Positions 57,046 through 64,000 of a DNA stretch of 64,000 nt are shown piece by piece. The position numbers and the translations under genes are program-made. The notes under the pieces are model-generated. The model saw only the letters and a program-made list of their open reading frames with translations. It made no database searches and was not told where the DNA came from. This DNA is from Halorussus amylolyticus. Its GTDB lineage: Archaea; Halobacteriota; Halobacteria; Halobacteriales; Haladaptataceae. The stretch covers positions 181,262 through 245,261 of the forward strand of contig NZ_ML974134.1 in assembly GCF_004143485.2 (NCBI RefSeq), written 5' to 3'. The number at the start of each line of letters is the position of its first letter. Positions within the stretch are counted from its first letter, which is position 1.

Positions 57046-57957
57046 TCATTGTCGTACCACATTCGAGTCTGACGCTAACGTTTCGAGGATACCTGCAAGT
57101 TCTGCCCGATTCTCCGGAGCGAGGCGAGTCAGCGGCGACCGGACCGTTCCGGGACCGTGCCCGCGAAGCTCCATCGCCTCCTTCACCGGAATCGGGTTCG
57201 TCTCGGCGAACAACGCGCGGAACAGCGGCGCGAGTTCCTCGTGAATCTCGCGGGCGCGGCCGAACTCGTCGTCGCGCGCGGCCGACACCATCGCCCCGAG
57301 TCGCTCGGGTTCGACGTTCGCGGCCACGCTGATGGTGCCGGTCGCACCGATTGAGAGCATCGGGAGCGTGAGGAAGTCGTCACCCGAGAGGACCGAGAAC
57401 TCCTCGTCGCGGGTTCGCTCGACGACCTCGCCGATTCGGCCGAGGTCGCCGCTCGCGGCCTTGTAGCCCACGATATTCTCGTGGCTTGCCAGTGCGGCCG
57501 CAGTCCCGACTTCGATGTTGCGCCCCGTGCGCGAGGGGACGTTGTAGAGAATCTGGGGCAAATCCACCTCGTCGGCGATAGTCCGGTAGTGGCGCTCCAT
57601 CCCCTCGGGTTCGGGCTTGTTGTAGTACGGCGAGATGAGGAGCAGAGCGTCGGCCCCGGCCGACGCCGAGCGCCGCGAGAGTTCGACCGCCTCGCGCGTG
57701 GAGTTACTCCCAGCGCCCGCAATCACGGGCACGTCCACGGTTTCTGCAACTGCTTCGACCACTTCGACGTGCTCGTCGTGAGTCAGGGTCGCGCTCTCGC
57801 CGGTCGAACCGACCGGAACGAGACCGTCAACGCCTGCCGTCTCCAAGCGTCGGGCGTCGGCTCGCAGTTGGTCGAAGTCGATGCTGTCGTCGGGTCCGAA
57901 CGGTGTCGTCATCGCGGGGTACACCCCGCTGAACGGTTCATCTGTGTTGTCTGTCAT
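57046..57957 (-). CDS. dapA: 4-hydroxy-tetrahydrodipicolinate synthase
   Basis: A 303-residue aldolase-fold enzyme condensing pyruvate and aspartate semialdehyde, first gene of the lysine operon. STGESATLTHDEHVEVVE is the pyruvate-binding Thr pair region, ILYNVPSRTGRNI has the catalytic Tyr and Arg, and NIVGYKAASGD carries the Schiff-base lysine. An N-terminal MTDNTDEPFSGVYPAMTTPF begins at ATG 57957. Sister aldolases of other pathways share the fold; the operon settles the role. Confidence 0.96.
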   Translation of the reverse strand: MTDNTDEPFSGVYPAMTTPFGPDDSIDFDQLRADARRLETAGVDGLVPVGSTGESATLTHDEHVEVVEAVAETVDVPVIAGAGSNSTREAVELSRRSASAGADALLLISPYYNKPEPEGMERHYRTIADEVDLPQILYNVPSRTGRNIEVGTAAALASHENIVGYKAASGDLGRIGEVVERTRDEEFSVLSGDDFLTLPMLSIGATGTISVAANVEPERLGAMVSAARDDEFGRAREIHEELAPLFRALFAETNPIPVKEAMELRGHGPGTVRSPLTRLAPENRAELAGILETLASDSNVVRQ

Positions 57958-58472
57958 GTATCGGGTGTCGCTACGTCGGGACTGTTAGTGAGCGGTGCAA
58001 AACGAGAATGGCCCGCGACGGGGACGCTACGCCCGCCTCAAGCCGACAGAAAACCGCGTTTTGTGGGTTTCAGCCCCGCGAAAACGGCCGCCCCACCGGC
58101 GACTGGCGAGGTGCGCGTGCCAGCCGCGGCGGCGACGGAGTTCATACACGACGGACGAATTTGTGCGAACTTAGCTCTTGCGCTCCGGAGAACAGTGCCC
58201 GATTCGACACGTGGATTCAAATACCAAAACGCGACCAACTCGCGGCGTGACCTGATAGCCACCGCGGAGCGGCTTGGAGGTGAAGTCCCACGCCTCACCT
58301 CGGACGCGCTCGCAGGCGCATCGCGCCTGCGAGCGCGAGCGCGACACGCCCGCTCCGCGCTCGAACGCCTGCCCGACGGCTGATTGCACAATATCAATCG
58401 CGCCGAACGCGTGTCGCCTGTTCGCCACCCCGCGAGTAAGCTTCAAACCCTTCGGGTCCCAAGCAGAGTCGA
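57958..58472. other. divergent intergenic region with a 15-bp perfect hairpin
   Basis: A 515-base gap between dapA and nreA, which are transcribed apart. No gene, tRNA or riboswitch was recognised; the open frames are Arg/Ala-rich shadows. The one strong structure is a hairpin at 58305-58337 with 15-bp arms and loop ATC. Promoters for the lysine operon and for nreA must lie here but no strong TATA box was found. Confidence 0.6.
58305..58337. repeat. 15-bp perfect hairpin between dapA and nreA
   Basis: CGCGCTCGCAGGCGC and its exact complement are separated by ATC. It sits about 136 bases before nreA and 348 bases before dapA, far from any stop codon, so it is not a terminator of either gene. 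Confidence 0.8.
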
Positions 58473-59732
58473 ATGCGGCTCGACGAGTACATCGAGGACC
58501 TCGAACCCGACGAAGATCAGCGTCGCCGCCGTCTCGCCGAGCAGAAGTCCTACGAAATTCTCGACTACGTGGACGAGGTGAAAGACCGCTTCTCCGAGGT
58601 CACGCAGGGCGACACGATGGTCGGCAGCACCTCGCCGTCGGTGTTCGTCGGCCGGTCGAACTACCCCAACGTTTCGACAGGCATCCTCTCGCCGGTCGGT
58701 GCCGAGGAGCGCGCGGCCGAGTTCTCGGTCTCGGGCGAGTGGTACCAGCGCGGCCTCGGTATCGATGACGTGCTCCAGTACCGGACGGGCCTGCTGAACT
58801 CGAATCGGGGGGCCAACGTCGGGAACGTCTCGGACGCGTGGGACGGCTTCCTCGGCACTCAGCGCGAGGTCGCCATCGCCGACCGGCCCGTGGACGTGGA
58901 AATCGGCCTCTCGAACTCGCTCGACCTCGATTTGAGCGTTGACGACGTGACCTCGCCCACGGGTCCGGCGGCGCGCGCGACCTCCGCCGACCTCACCGAG
59001 AACCCCCACGTCCCGCGCCCGGTCAAGAAGACGCTCGAAGACGACGACTGGCAAGCGCAGGGCGCGATGACCTACCTCTACCGGAGAGGGTTCGACGTGT
59101 ACGACATCAACGACATCCTCTCGGCTGGCGCGCTCGGCCGCGGCGAGAACCGCCGACTCGTTCCGACTCGATGGTCGATTACCGCCGTGGACGACACCAT
59201 CGGGAAGTTCCTCCGCGGACAGATTCGGACGAACCCGAGCGTGAACGAGACGCAGGTCTGGATGAACGAGTACGTCGGCAATCGCTACTGGGTGATTCTC
59301 ACGCCGGGCCAGTGGGAGTTCGAACTGGTCGAGATGAAAGCCCCGGGAAGCATCTGGAATCAGGACCCCAACGGCGAGACGTGGATGGGAAGCGCCTCCG
59401 AGGGGTTCGAGGGCCGGACCAAGTACGTCGAGGAGACGGCTGGCGCGTACTACGCGTCCCGACTCGCCGCTCTCGAACACCTCGAGTCCGTGGGGAGACA
59501 GGCGAAGTGTCTCGTCCTCCGGGAGGTGTCCGACGATTACTGGGCACCCGTCGGCGTCTGGCAGATTCGCGAGAGCGTCCGCAACGCCTTCGACGGCGAA
59601 TTTGGCGAAGCCGAGACGTTCCACGGCGCGGTCCGAGAAATCGTCCCCCAGCTCCCGGTGTCGCTCGGCGACCTCCGCCGGAAGTCCGACATGCTCTCTG
59701 GCCTGCAGGCGAATCTCACCGACTTCTCGTAG
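58473..59732 (+). CDS. nreA: NreA-type DNA repair protein with PCNA-interacting motif
   Basis: A 419-residue protein of the archaeal Nre family, involved in repair of DNA damage in Haloferax and Sulfolobus relatives. SPSVFVGRSNYPNVSTGILS and GLGIDDVLQYRTGLLNSN are family hallmarks, and the middle has VPTRWSITAVDDTIGKFLR. The last eight residues QANLTDFS form a PIP box for binding the sliding clamp PCNA. An N-terminal zinc-finger seen in some Nre proteins is absent. It is transcribed away from the lysine operon. Confidence 0.93.
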   Translation: MRLDEYIEDLEPDEDQRRRRLAEQKSYEILDYVDEVKDRFSEVTQGDTMVGSTSPSVFVGRSNYPNVSTGILSPVGAEERAAEFSVSGEWYQRGLGIDDVLQYRTGLLNSNRGANVGNVSDAWDGFLGTQREVAIADRPVDVEIGLSNSLDLDLSVDDVTSPTGPAARATSADLTENPHVPRPVKKTLEDDDWQAQGAMTYLYRRGFDVYDINDILSAGALGRGENRRLVPTRWSITAVDDTIGKFLRGQIRTNPSVNETQVWMNEYVGNRYWVILTPGQWEFELVEMKAPGSIWNQDPNGETWMGSASEGFEGRTKYVEETAGAYYASRLAALEHLESVGRQAKCLVLREVSDDYWAPVGVWQIRESVRNAFDGEFGEAETFHGAVREIVPQLPVSLGDLRRKSDMLSGLQANLTDFS

Positions 59733-59809
59733 CGTCGGTGTCACCGGGGAGAGGGGGAGCCTCACGTCAGCCACACAAGACTTATTCGCTCGCTCGCGCC
59801 AGTTCCGGT

Positions 59810-60037
59810 ATGGTCCCGCTGTTCGGTCCCGTCCCCGGCGGCTTAGAGCTGATCATCATCTTCTTCGTCGTGGTCTTGATGTTCGGACTCCCGCTCGCAC
59901 TGCTCGGCGGCGGCTTCTTCGTCTACCAGCGCTCGAAGCCCGAGGCTCCAGCGGACGACGAACTCCGCGCGCTCCGCCGGGAAGTCGAGGCGCTCCGCGA
60001 GGAAATCGAGCGACTGGACGACGACGAAAACGAGTAG
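59810..60037 (+). CDS. TatA-like small membrane protein with coiled coil (75 aa)
   Basis: A 75-residue protein: a short N-terminus MVPLFGPVPGGLELIIIFF, one long hydrophobic segment to about residue 40 and an acidic coiled coil (ELRALRREVEALREEIERLD). The N-terminus resembles TatA (GLELIIIF..LMFG), but the typical amphipathic helix is replaced by a second hydrophobic run and coiled coil, so it is probably not the Tat pore subunit. Function unknown. ATG 59810 is used. Confidence 0.72.
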   Translation: MVPLFGPVPGGLELIIIFFVVVLMFGLPLALLGGGFFVYQRSKPEAPADDELRALRREVEALREEIERLDDDENE

Positions 60038-60048
60038 GCGAGAGGTCG

Positions 60049-60498
60049 CTACTCGGCGTCGAGATTCGCCCACGCCTCCTCGACGAACTCACCGGTATCC
60101 GCCACGATGTCGGCCCACTCGTCGTCGTCGGGAGCCATCCCGGCGAGTCGCGCGATTCGCATGATGCTGACGTGGTACACTTTCTGGCGCCCCGGTTCCT
60201 GCTCCCAGACCACCACGTTACACGGGAACAGCGCGCCGATTCGGTTCTCGCTCGCGTCGAGTGCCCGGTCGGCCATGTTCGGATTGCACGCGCCGAGCAC
60301 GTAGTACGGGTCGCGGCCCGCATCGACCTTCTCGTTGAGCATCTCCGAAGCCGAGAACTCGACCGCGACGCCGAACCCGGCGTCGGTGAACGCCTCGCGA
60401 ACGTGTTCGACCGCTTTGTCGTGGTCCATCTCGAGGGTCGCTTCCTTCTCGCCGATGTCTCCGGCGGCGAGTGCTGTGGGGTCGATTGGAAGAGTCAT
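60049..60498 (-). CDS. DUF302-family protein
   Basis: A 149-residue soluble protein of the DUF302 family: EMDHDKAVEHVREAFTDAGF opens the fold, followed by YYVLGACNPNMADRALDA and FPCNVVVWEQEPGRQKVYHV. DUF302 proteins form small alpha/beta domains of unknown biochemical role, often near redox or sulfur genes. Two cysteines (ACN, PCN) are conserved in the family. It follows the CPBP gene on the same strand by 45 bases. Confidence 0.87.
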   Translation of the reverse strand: MTLPIDPTALAAGDIGEKEATLEMDHDKAVEHVREAFTDAGFGVAVEFSASEMLNEKVDAGRDPYYVLGACNPNMADRALDASENRIGALFPCNVVVWEQEPGRQKVYHVSIMRIARLAGMAPDDDEWADIVADTGEFVEEAWANLDAE

Positions 60499-60543
60499 AC
60501 AAGACTTCCTTCGCGCCCAATCGTGAAAAACTCACCCGTCGGC

Positions 60544-61224
60544 TCAGAGCGGAATCGGGAGCCACGAGAGCAACCGGAGGACCAGTTCGGGCGGCACGAC
60601 CGGCGGGTGCAACACCAGCCAGTCGAGCGCGGCCAGTCCCAGCCCGTGGGCGACCACCGACGGGAGGATGGACTCGCTCTTGTAATCGACCGCGCCGAAC
60701 AGCACGTCGGTCGGTCCCGACAGCGCCAGTTCGATTGGCGGTTTGTAGAGGTGGTGGAACGCGTACACCACGGGGCTGATGAACACGCTCTTGAACCCGA
60801 TTTCGCGCACGCCGACACAGAGCAGTCCCCGGTAGTACGTCTCGGCGGCGACCGCGACGATGAACTGCTTGAGCGCGTGGGGGAGAAACTCCCCGAGCGC
60901 CGCGCCGGTCTCCCACATCGGGTAGTACGCGCGAATCGTGGGGAGCGACGACCCCACGACGTAGAACGGGAGGACGAACAGCGACAGCAACACGGTGTTT
61001 CGAATCGCGGTCCGATTCACTCGATAGCCGATGTGGCGGCCGTGGGTGAGTGCCAGCGCGAGCGGCGCGAGAATGTACACCACCACGTCGCGGACGAGTC
61101 GCTCGTTCAGGCCGCTCACGTCCCACGACATCCAGACCGCGGTCAGGACTGCGCCCGCGAGGAGCGACCGCTGAACCCAACTCAGTCGAGCGAGTCCCCG
61201 GCGGACCGACCGCGCGACCGACAC
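60544..61224 (-). CDS. CPBP-family intramembrane protease-like protein
   Basis: A 226-residue polytopic membrane protein of the CPBP (Abi/CAAX-protease) family, with about six helices. Motif 1 is AAETYYRGLLCVG, where the usual EE pair is ET. Motif 2 is VYAFHHLYKPP (FxxxH), and motif 3 lies in LPSVVAHGLGLAAL. The ET substitution leaves activity uncertain. It is followed one base upstream by a DUF5789 gene, so the two form one transcript. Confidence 0.85.
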   Translation of the reverse strand: MSVARSVRRGLARLSWVQRSLLAGAVLTAVWMSWDVSGLNERLVRDVVVYILAPLALALTHGRHIGYRVNRTAIRNTVLLSLFVLPFYVVGSSLPTIRAYYPMWETGAALGEFLPHALKQFIVAVAAETYYRGLLCVGVREIGFKSVFISPVVYAFHHLYKPPIELALSGPTDVLFGAVDYKSESILPSVVAHGLGLAALDWLVLHPPVVPPELVLRLLSWLPIPL

Positions 61225-61225
61225 G

Positions 61226-61516
61226 CTACTCGTCGGCGGTCGGTACCGGTCCCGTCCCGACGACCTCGCGGACGTTGCGGAGGAACTCCTGGCGACTCTC
61301 GAAGTACGTTTCGTCCACGTCGTCGAGCAGGTCGGTCAGCGTCTGGGGTCCGTCGGGCGTCCGAACCGTCTCCTCGCCCACCTTCCGGACGACTTCGCTC
61401 TTTTGAATCGGCCAGTGGAGTCGCGAGGCGACGCGCGCGAGCGGCGCACCCTCGACGGAGTCGCCCTCGCCGAGTTCCACGGCAGGTTCCTCGTCGTCTT
61501 CGTTTTCGTCGGCCAT
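61226..61516 (-). CDS. DUF5789-family haloarchaeal protein
   Basis: A 96-residue acidic protein. VELGEGDSVEGAPLARVASR and RLHWPIQKSEVVRKVGEETV match the haloarchaeal DUF5789 family, short proteins of unknown role. ATG 61516 (MADENEDDEEPAVELGEG) is used; the longer open frame to 61612 runs into an intergenic hairpin. It is in one operon with the CPBP protein. Confidence 0.85.
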   Translation of the reverse strand: MADENEDDEEPAVELGEGDSVEGAPLARVASRLHWPIQKSEVVRKVGEETVRTPDGPQTLTDLLDDVDETYFESRQEFLRNVREVVGTGPVPTADE

Positions 61517-61616
61517 GACGCGACCTTCGAAACCCTCCGGATTAGAGCTTTCGGAACGACCTCTCGGCGTGCGCTGAATCGCGGCGCGGGCGCGATTCTC
61601 CGGGAGAAACACCCAC

Positions 61617-61658
61617 GCGAAAACGCGGCGTCGCTCACGAGCGACGCCGCGTTTTCGC
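61617..61658 (-). terminator. 19-bp perfect hairpin downstream of the HalOD1 gene
   Basis: Two 19-base arms (61617-61635 and 61640-61658) with loop CACG. On the minus strand it lies 70 bases after the stop of the HalOD1 gene. It also lies about 100 bases upstream of the DUF5789 start. The stem contains A4/T4 tracts. It may be a 3'-end structure for the HalOD1 gene. Confidence 0.45.
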
Positions 61659-61728
61659 CGGGAGTTCCCAATCGGGGAAATTCAGGCACTGCGGGCACGG
61701 TGGGGTCGTCTCCGTTCCAAATCTGTTC

Positions 61729-62043
61729 TCACTCGCGGACGACGACGTGGCCGTCGCTGTACACCGTTATTTCGTATCCGAGAAGGCTGAATACCACGTG
61801 GCCGCTGCCGCGCGGAATACCGTTGTGTCGGTCGCTGAAAAGGTTGTCGAGCGCGTCGGGGTCTATCTGGTCGTAGAGCGATGCACCGAGTTCGGCGGGT
61901 TCGACGTCGGCGGCGTCGGCGACTGCGTCGATGACCGCCGTGCTGAGCGGTTCGGTCTGGCCGTAGGGCACGGTCGATTCCGCGCCACCGATACTATCGC
62001 CGTGAGTCGTGTCGTGGGGGTTCTCGCTCAGATTTTCAGTCAT
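61729..62043 (-). CDS. HalOD1 output-domain protein
   Basis: A 104-residue protein of the haloarchaeal HalOD1 family, thought to be a small signalling output domain, usually paired with histidine kinases or receiver proteins in haloarchaea. Key segments are LSTAVIDAVADAADVEPAEL, LYDQIDPDALDNLF and GHVVFSLLGYEITVYSDGHV. It stands alone here, with no sensor gene adjacent. ATG 62043 is used. Confidence 0.88.
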   Translation of the reverse strand: MTENLSENPHDTTHGDSIGGAESTVPYGQTEPLSTAVIDAVADAADVEPAELGASLYDQIDPDALDNLFSDRHNGIPRGSGHVVFSLLGYEITVYSDGHVVVRE

Positions 62044-62154
62044 CTAGTATCTTCCTCCGTGAAGTACGGGAGTGGTTACGAGTGCTCTCGCTATCTATAA
62101 AAGTTCTCCGCATCACATTGAATAAGATGGTTTTTAATTGCGAATACGGGCGAC

Positions 62155-62742
62155 TCACTCCTCCCCGTAATCGCCGCCGTACTTGAGCAGGAAGTACGCG
62201 AGACCGACGATTGCGACCATTGCCGAGACCGTGGCGACCGCGACCAATCGCGCGCTCTCGGGAATCGCGGGGGTCCCACCGTCGTTGTCGCCTCCGTTGC
62301 CGTCCCCGTCGGCCGAGACGGTGAGTTCGGCGACCATGCCCGCGGTCTCGTGGGGAATACAGAAGTAACCGTAGGTGCCCTCGACCTCGAAGGTGTACTC
62401 GTAGCTTTCGCCGCCAGGGATGTCGCCCTGGTCCGGGTAGGCGTCCCGAGCCGCCTGTTCGCTGTCGAACCCGCCCGACGCGAAGTACTCGGCATCGTCC
62501 GGAATCTCGTCCTCGTAGGCGGTCACCGAGTGACCGACGTTCCCGACGTTCTCCCAGACGACGGTGGTGCCCGGCGTGACAGTGGTCGCGTCCGGGTCGA
62601 ACACGAGACCGTCGGTCATGTCTATCGTGGTCTGGTCCTGCGCGCTCGCCTCGTTCGAGGCGAGCGCAGCCGCGGCGGTCGCACCCCCCGCGGTGCGAAG
62701 GAACTCCCTGCGCGAAACGTCGGCCGATTGGTCCCCCATCAT
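62155..62742 (-). CDS. halocyanin-like blue copper protein with C-terminal membrane anchor (second copy)
   Basis: A 195-residue cupredoxin. The N-terminus SRREFLRTAGGATAAAALAS is a Tat signal. The copper domain has His in NVGHSVTAYE, and Cys, His and Met in YFCIPHETAGMV. A Gly/Asp-rich linker leads to one transmembrane helix near residues 167-190. ATG 62739 is an alternative start. It differs from the halocyanin of the complex III operon by an insert after the first His (about residues 75-105). It probably carries electrons at the membrane surface. Confidence 0.9.
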   Translation of the reverse strand: MMGDQSADVSRREFLRTAGGATAAAALASNEASAQDQTTIDMTDGLVFDPDATTVTPGTTVVWENVGNVGHSVTAYEDEIPDDAEYFASGGFDSEQAARDAYPDQGDIPGGESYEYTFEVEGTYGYFCIPHETAGMVAELTVSADGDGNGGDNDGGTPAIPESARLVAVATVSAMVAIVGLAYFLLKYGGDYGEE

Positions 62743-62795
62743 CCCCTCGGGGTTCGACCCCCTACTTGAAAACGATTGGCTCGGGAGCGGTCGGC

Positions 62796-64000
62796 TCAGG
62801 GCCGTCGGTCGGCTATCTCGGCGATGGCGTCGACCAGCACGTCGATTCCGAGCGGAATCGACGCCTCGTCCACGTCGAACGTCGCGGTGTGGTGGCCGCC
62901 GGGGTGGTCGGTGCCGACGCCGACGTAGGCCGCGAGACCGCCGTTTCGCTGGACCGCGCGCATCAGGTACGCGGCGTCTTCGCTCCCGCCGAGGGTCGCG
63001 CGCTCGACGACGTTCTCCACGTCGTCGTTCCCATCGGCCACGTCGCCGACGAGGTCCGCGAGTGGGTCGTCGCTGTCGGCGCTCGGGGCCTCGCTGTCGG
63101 TTGTGATTTCGACCTCGCAGCCGTGCATCTCGGCCGCGTTCTCGACGGTTCGCGTGCCGCGGGCCTTCATGTACTCCATGAGTTCGGTCGTCTCGCCCCG
63201 GACCTCGGCCTCCACGAACGCCTCGTCGGCGATGATGTTGGTCGCGGTCCCGCCGCCGATTCGTCCGGCGTTGATTCGGGTCGCGCCGTCCTCGTGGCGC
63301 GGGATGGCGTAGAGGTTCTGAATCGCAGTCGTGACCGCCTGTATCGCGTTGTCGCCCTCGTTGGGTTGGCCTCCGGCGTGGGCGGGCGACCCCTCGAACT
63401 CGGCGAGCAACTGGCTGACCGCGAGGAAGCCGTCGAGACCCGCGATGACCTCGCCCGTCGCGTGGTCGAGACCGACGTGAACCGCGAGCAGGTAGTCCAC
63501 GTCGTCGATGTGTTCGCTCTCGGCCATCGGCTTGCCGCCCGCGCTCATCTCCTCGCCCGGTTGGAAGAACACCTTGAGCGTCCCCTCGAAGTCGGTGTCG
63601 GCTATCGCGTCGATGACGCCGAGACCGATGGTCGCGTGGGCGTCGTGGCCGCAGGCGTGCATCGCGCCCTCGCGCTCGGACCGGAACCCCTCGGCCGCGG
63701 GAACGTGGTCGTCGTCGGTCGATTCCTCGCGGAGCAGGCCGTCGATGTCCACCCGGAGCGCCACGGTCGGTCCGTCTCCCTGTTCGACCACGGCGACCGC
63801 GCCCGTGTAGCCGCCTTCGAGTCGTTCGAGGATGTCCGGGTCCGCACCGGCGTCGAGCGCGTCGTCGTACCACGCCCGGATTTCGTCGTCGCCGGGGACC
63901 GACATGCGCTCGTCTTCGGCGAGCGCGTCCCGGCCGACGTGGAGTTCGTCCACGCCGAGTCCTTCGAGTTCCTCGACGATTCGGGCCGTGGTGTAGAACT
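62796..64000 (-). CDS. M20D-type amidohydrolase, 5' end outside window
   Basis: A metallo-amidohydrolase of the M20D (AbgB/hippurate hydrolase) type, at least 401 residues; the frame is open to the window edge with FYTTARIVEELEGLGVDELH, so the true start lies beyond 64000. Metal motifs are MHACGHDAHATIGLGV, VAVHVGLDHATGEV and GTDHPGGHHTATFDVDEASI. Substrates of the family are N-acyl amino acids, auxin-conjugate-like amides or p-aminobenzoyl-glutamate; the actual one is unknown. It is 53 bases from the second halocyanin, without functional link. Confidence 0.9.
   Translation of the reverse strand, partial: FYTTARIVEELEGLGVDELHVGRDALAEDERMSVPGDDEIRAWYDDALDAGADPDILERLEGGYTGAVAVVEQGDGPTVALRVDIDGLLREESTDDDHVPAAEGFRSEREGAMHACGHDAHATIGLGVIDAIADTDFEGTLKVFFQPGEEMSAGGKPMAESEHIDDVDYLLAVHVGLDHATGEVIAGLDGFLAVSQLLAEFEGSPAHAGGQPNEGDNAIQAVTTAIQNLYAIPRHEDGATRINAGRIGGGTATNIIADEAFVEAEVRGETTELMEYMKARGTRTVENAAEMHGCEVEITTDSEAPSADSDDPLADLVGDVADGNDDVENVVERATLGGSEDAAYLMRAVQRNGGLAAYVGVGTDHPGGHHTATFDVDEASIPLGIDVLVDAIAEIADRRP

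Noticed and set aside
57958-58472. Lysine riboswitch upstream of dapA
   Set aside because: No conserved L-box core was recognised; such riboswitches are not known in haloarchaea.

Overview
The window is chromosomal DNA from a halophilic archaeon (class Halobacteria). The evidence is the high GC content, very acidic proteins, archaeal ribosomal and RNA polymerase genes in the usual archaeal order, blue-copper halocyanins, Tat-type signals, leaderless-looking starts with TTTATA-like boxes about 25-30 bases upstream, and many haloarchaea-restricted protein families. The genus cannot be fixed from the sequence alone. No rRNA, tRNA, CRISPR array or complete insertion sequence was seen.

Layout. 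1-3.2 kb: information-processing operon rpl13 (5'-truncated)-rps9-rpoN-rpoK-eno-rps2, with tightly overlapping genes. 3.9-5.4 kb: MeaB GTPase and the B12-binding subunit of methylmalonyl-CoA mutase. 5.8-16.2 kb: heme-copper oxidase biogenesis and structural genes (DUF420 protein, ABC exporter, CtaA-half/CtaB fusion, coxB, coxC), with a kinase, a frameshifted SHOCT protein, a HAD phosphatase and an orphan tungstate-type binding lipoprotein between them; coxA is absent. 16.7-20.6 kb: orphan E1-alpha dehydrogenase subunit, M28 peptidase, degenerate NAD-kinase-like protein. 20.2-28.0 kb: a split cytochrome b/Rieske/halocyanin complex III-like operon with several conserved small membrane proteins of unknown role. 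28-41.2 kb: mixed housekeeping genes (endonuclease III, mevalonate-pathway decarboxylase, TrkH, Nudix, S9 peptidase, glycosyltransferase) and a PemK/MazF-like toxin module. 41.2-43.4 kb: a lower-GC island holding a secreted precursor with a 12-cysteine tail and a convergent protease-like membrane protein. 43.4-50.8 kb: fused folate (FolC-FolP) and purine (PurN-PurH) enzymes, a RelB/RelE-like module, a 119-bp tandem repeat and purB. 51.1-52.2 kb: a Tat-secreted protein of unknown function. 52.2-58.0 kb: lysine biosynthesis operon dapA-dapB-dapD-lysA-dapF-dapE (succinylase route). 58.5-64 kb: NreA DNA repair protein, small membrane and regulatory proteins, a second halocyanin, and a truncated M20 amidohydrolase.

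How the parts fit. The oxidase genes, the cytochrome b/Rieske/halocyanin operon and the second halocyanin fit together as parts of an aerobic respiratory chain in which small blue-copper proteins probably replace cytochrome c. Lysine, purine, folate and isoprenoid genes are ordinary anabolism. The gaps carry a dispersed family of inverted-repeat elements (3.3-3.8, 5.5-5.65, 29.6-30.0 and about 50.86-50.95 kb). Their hairpins keep the same loops but change both stem strands together. The best candidates for something undescribed are the cysteine-rich peptide locus at 41.3-43.3 kb, the cloverleaf-shaped tandem repeat at 47.33-47.65 kb, and this hairpin family.
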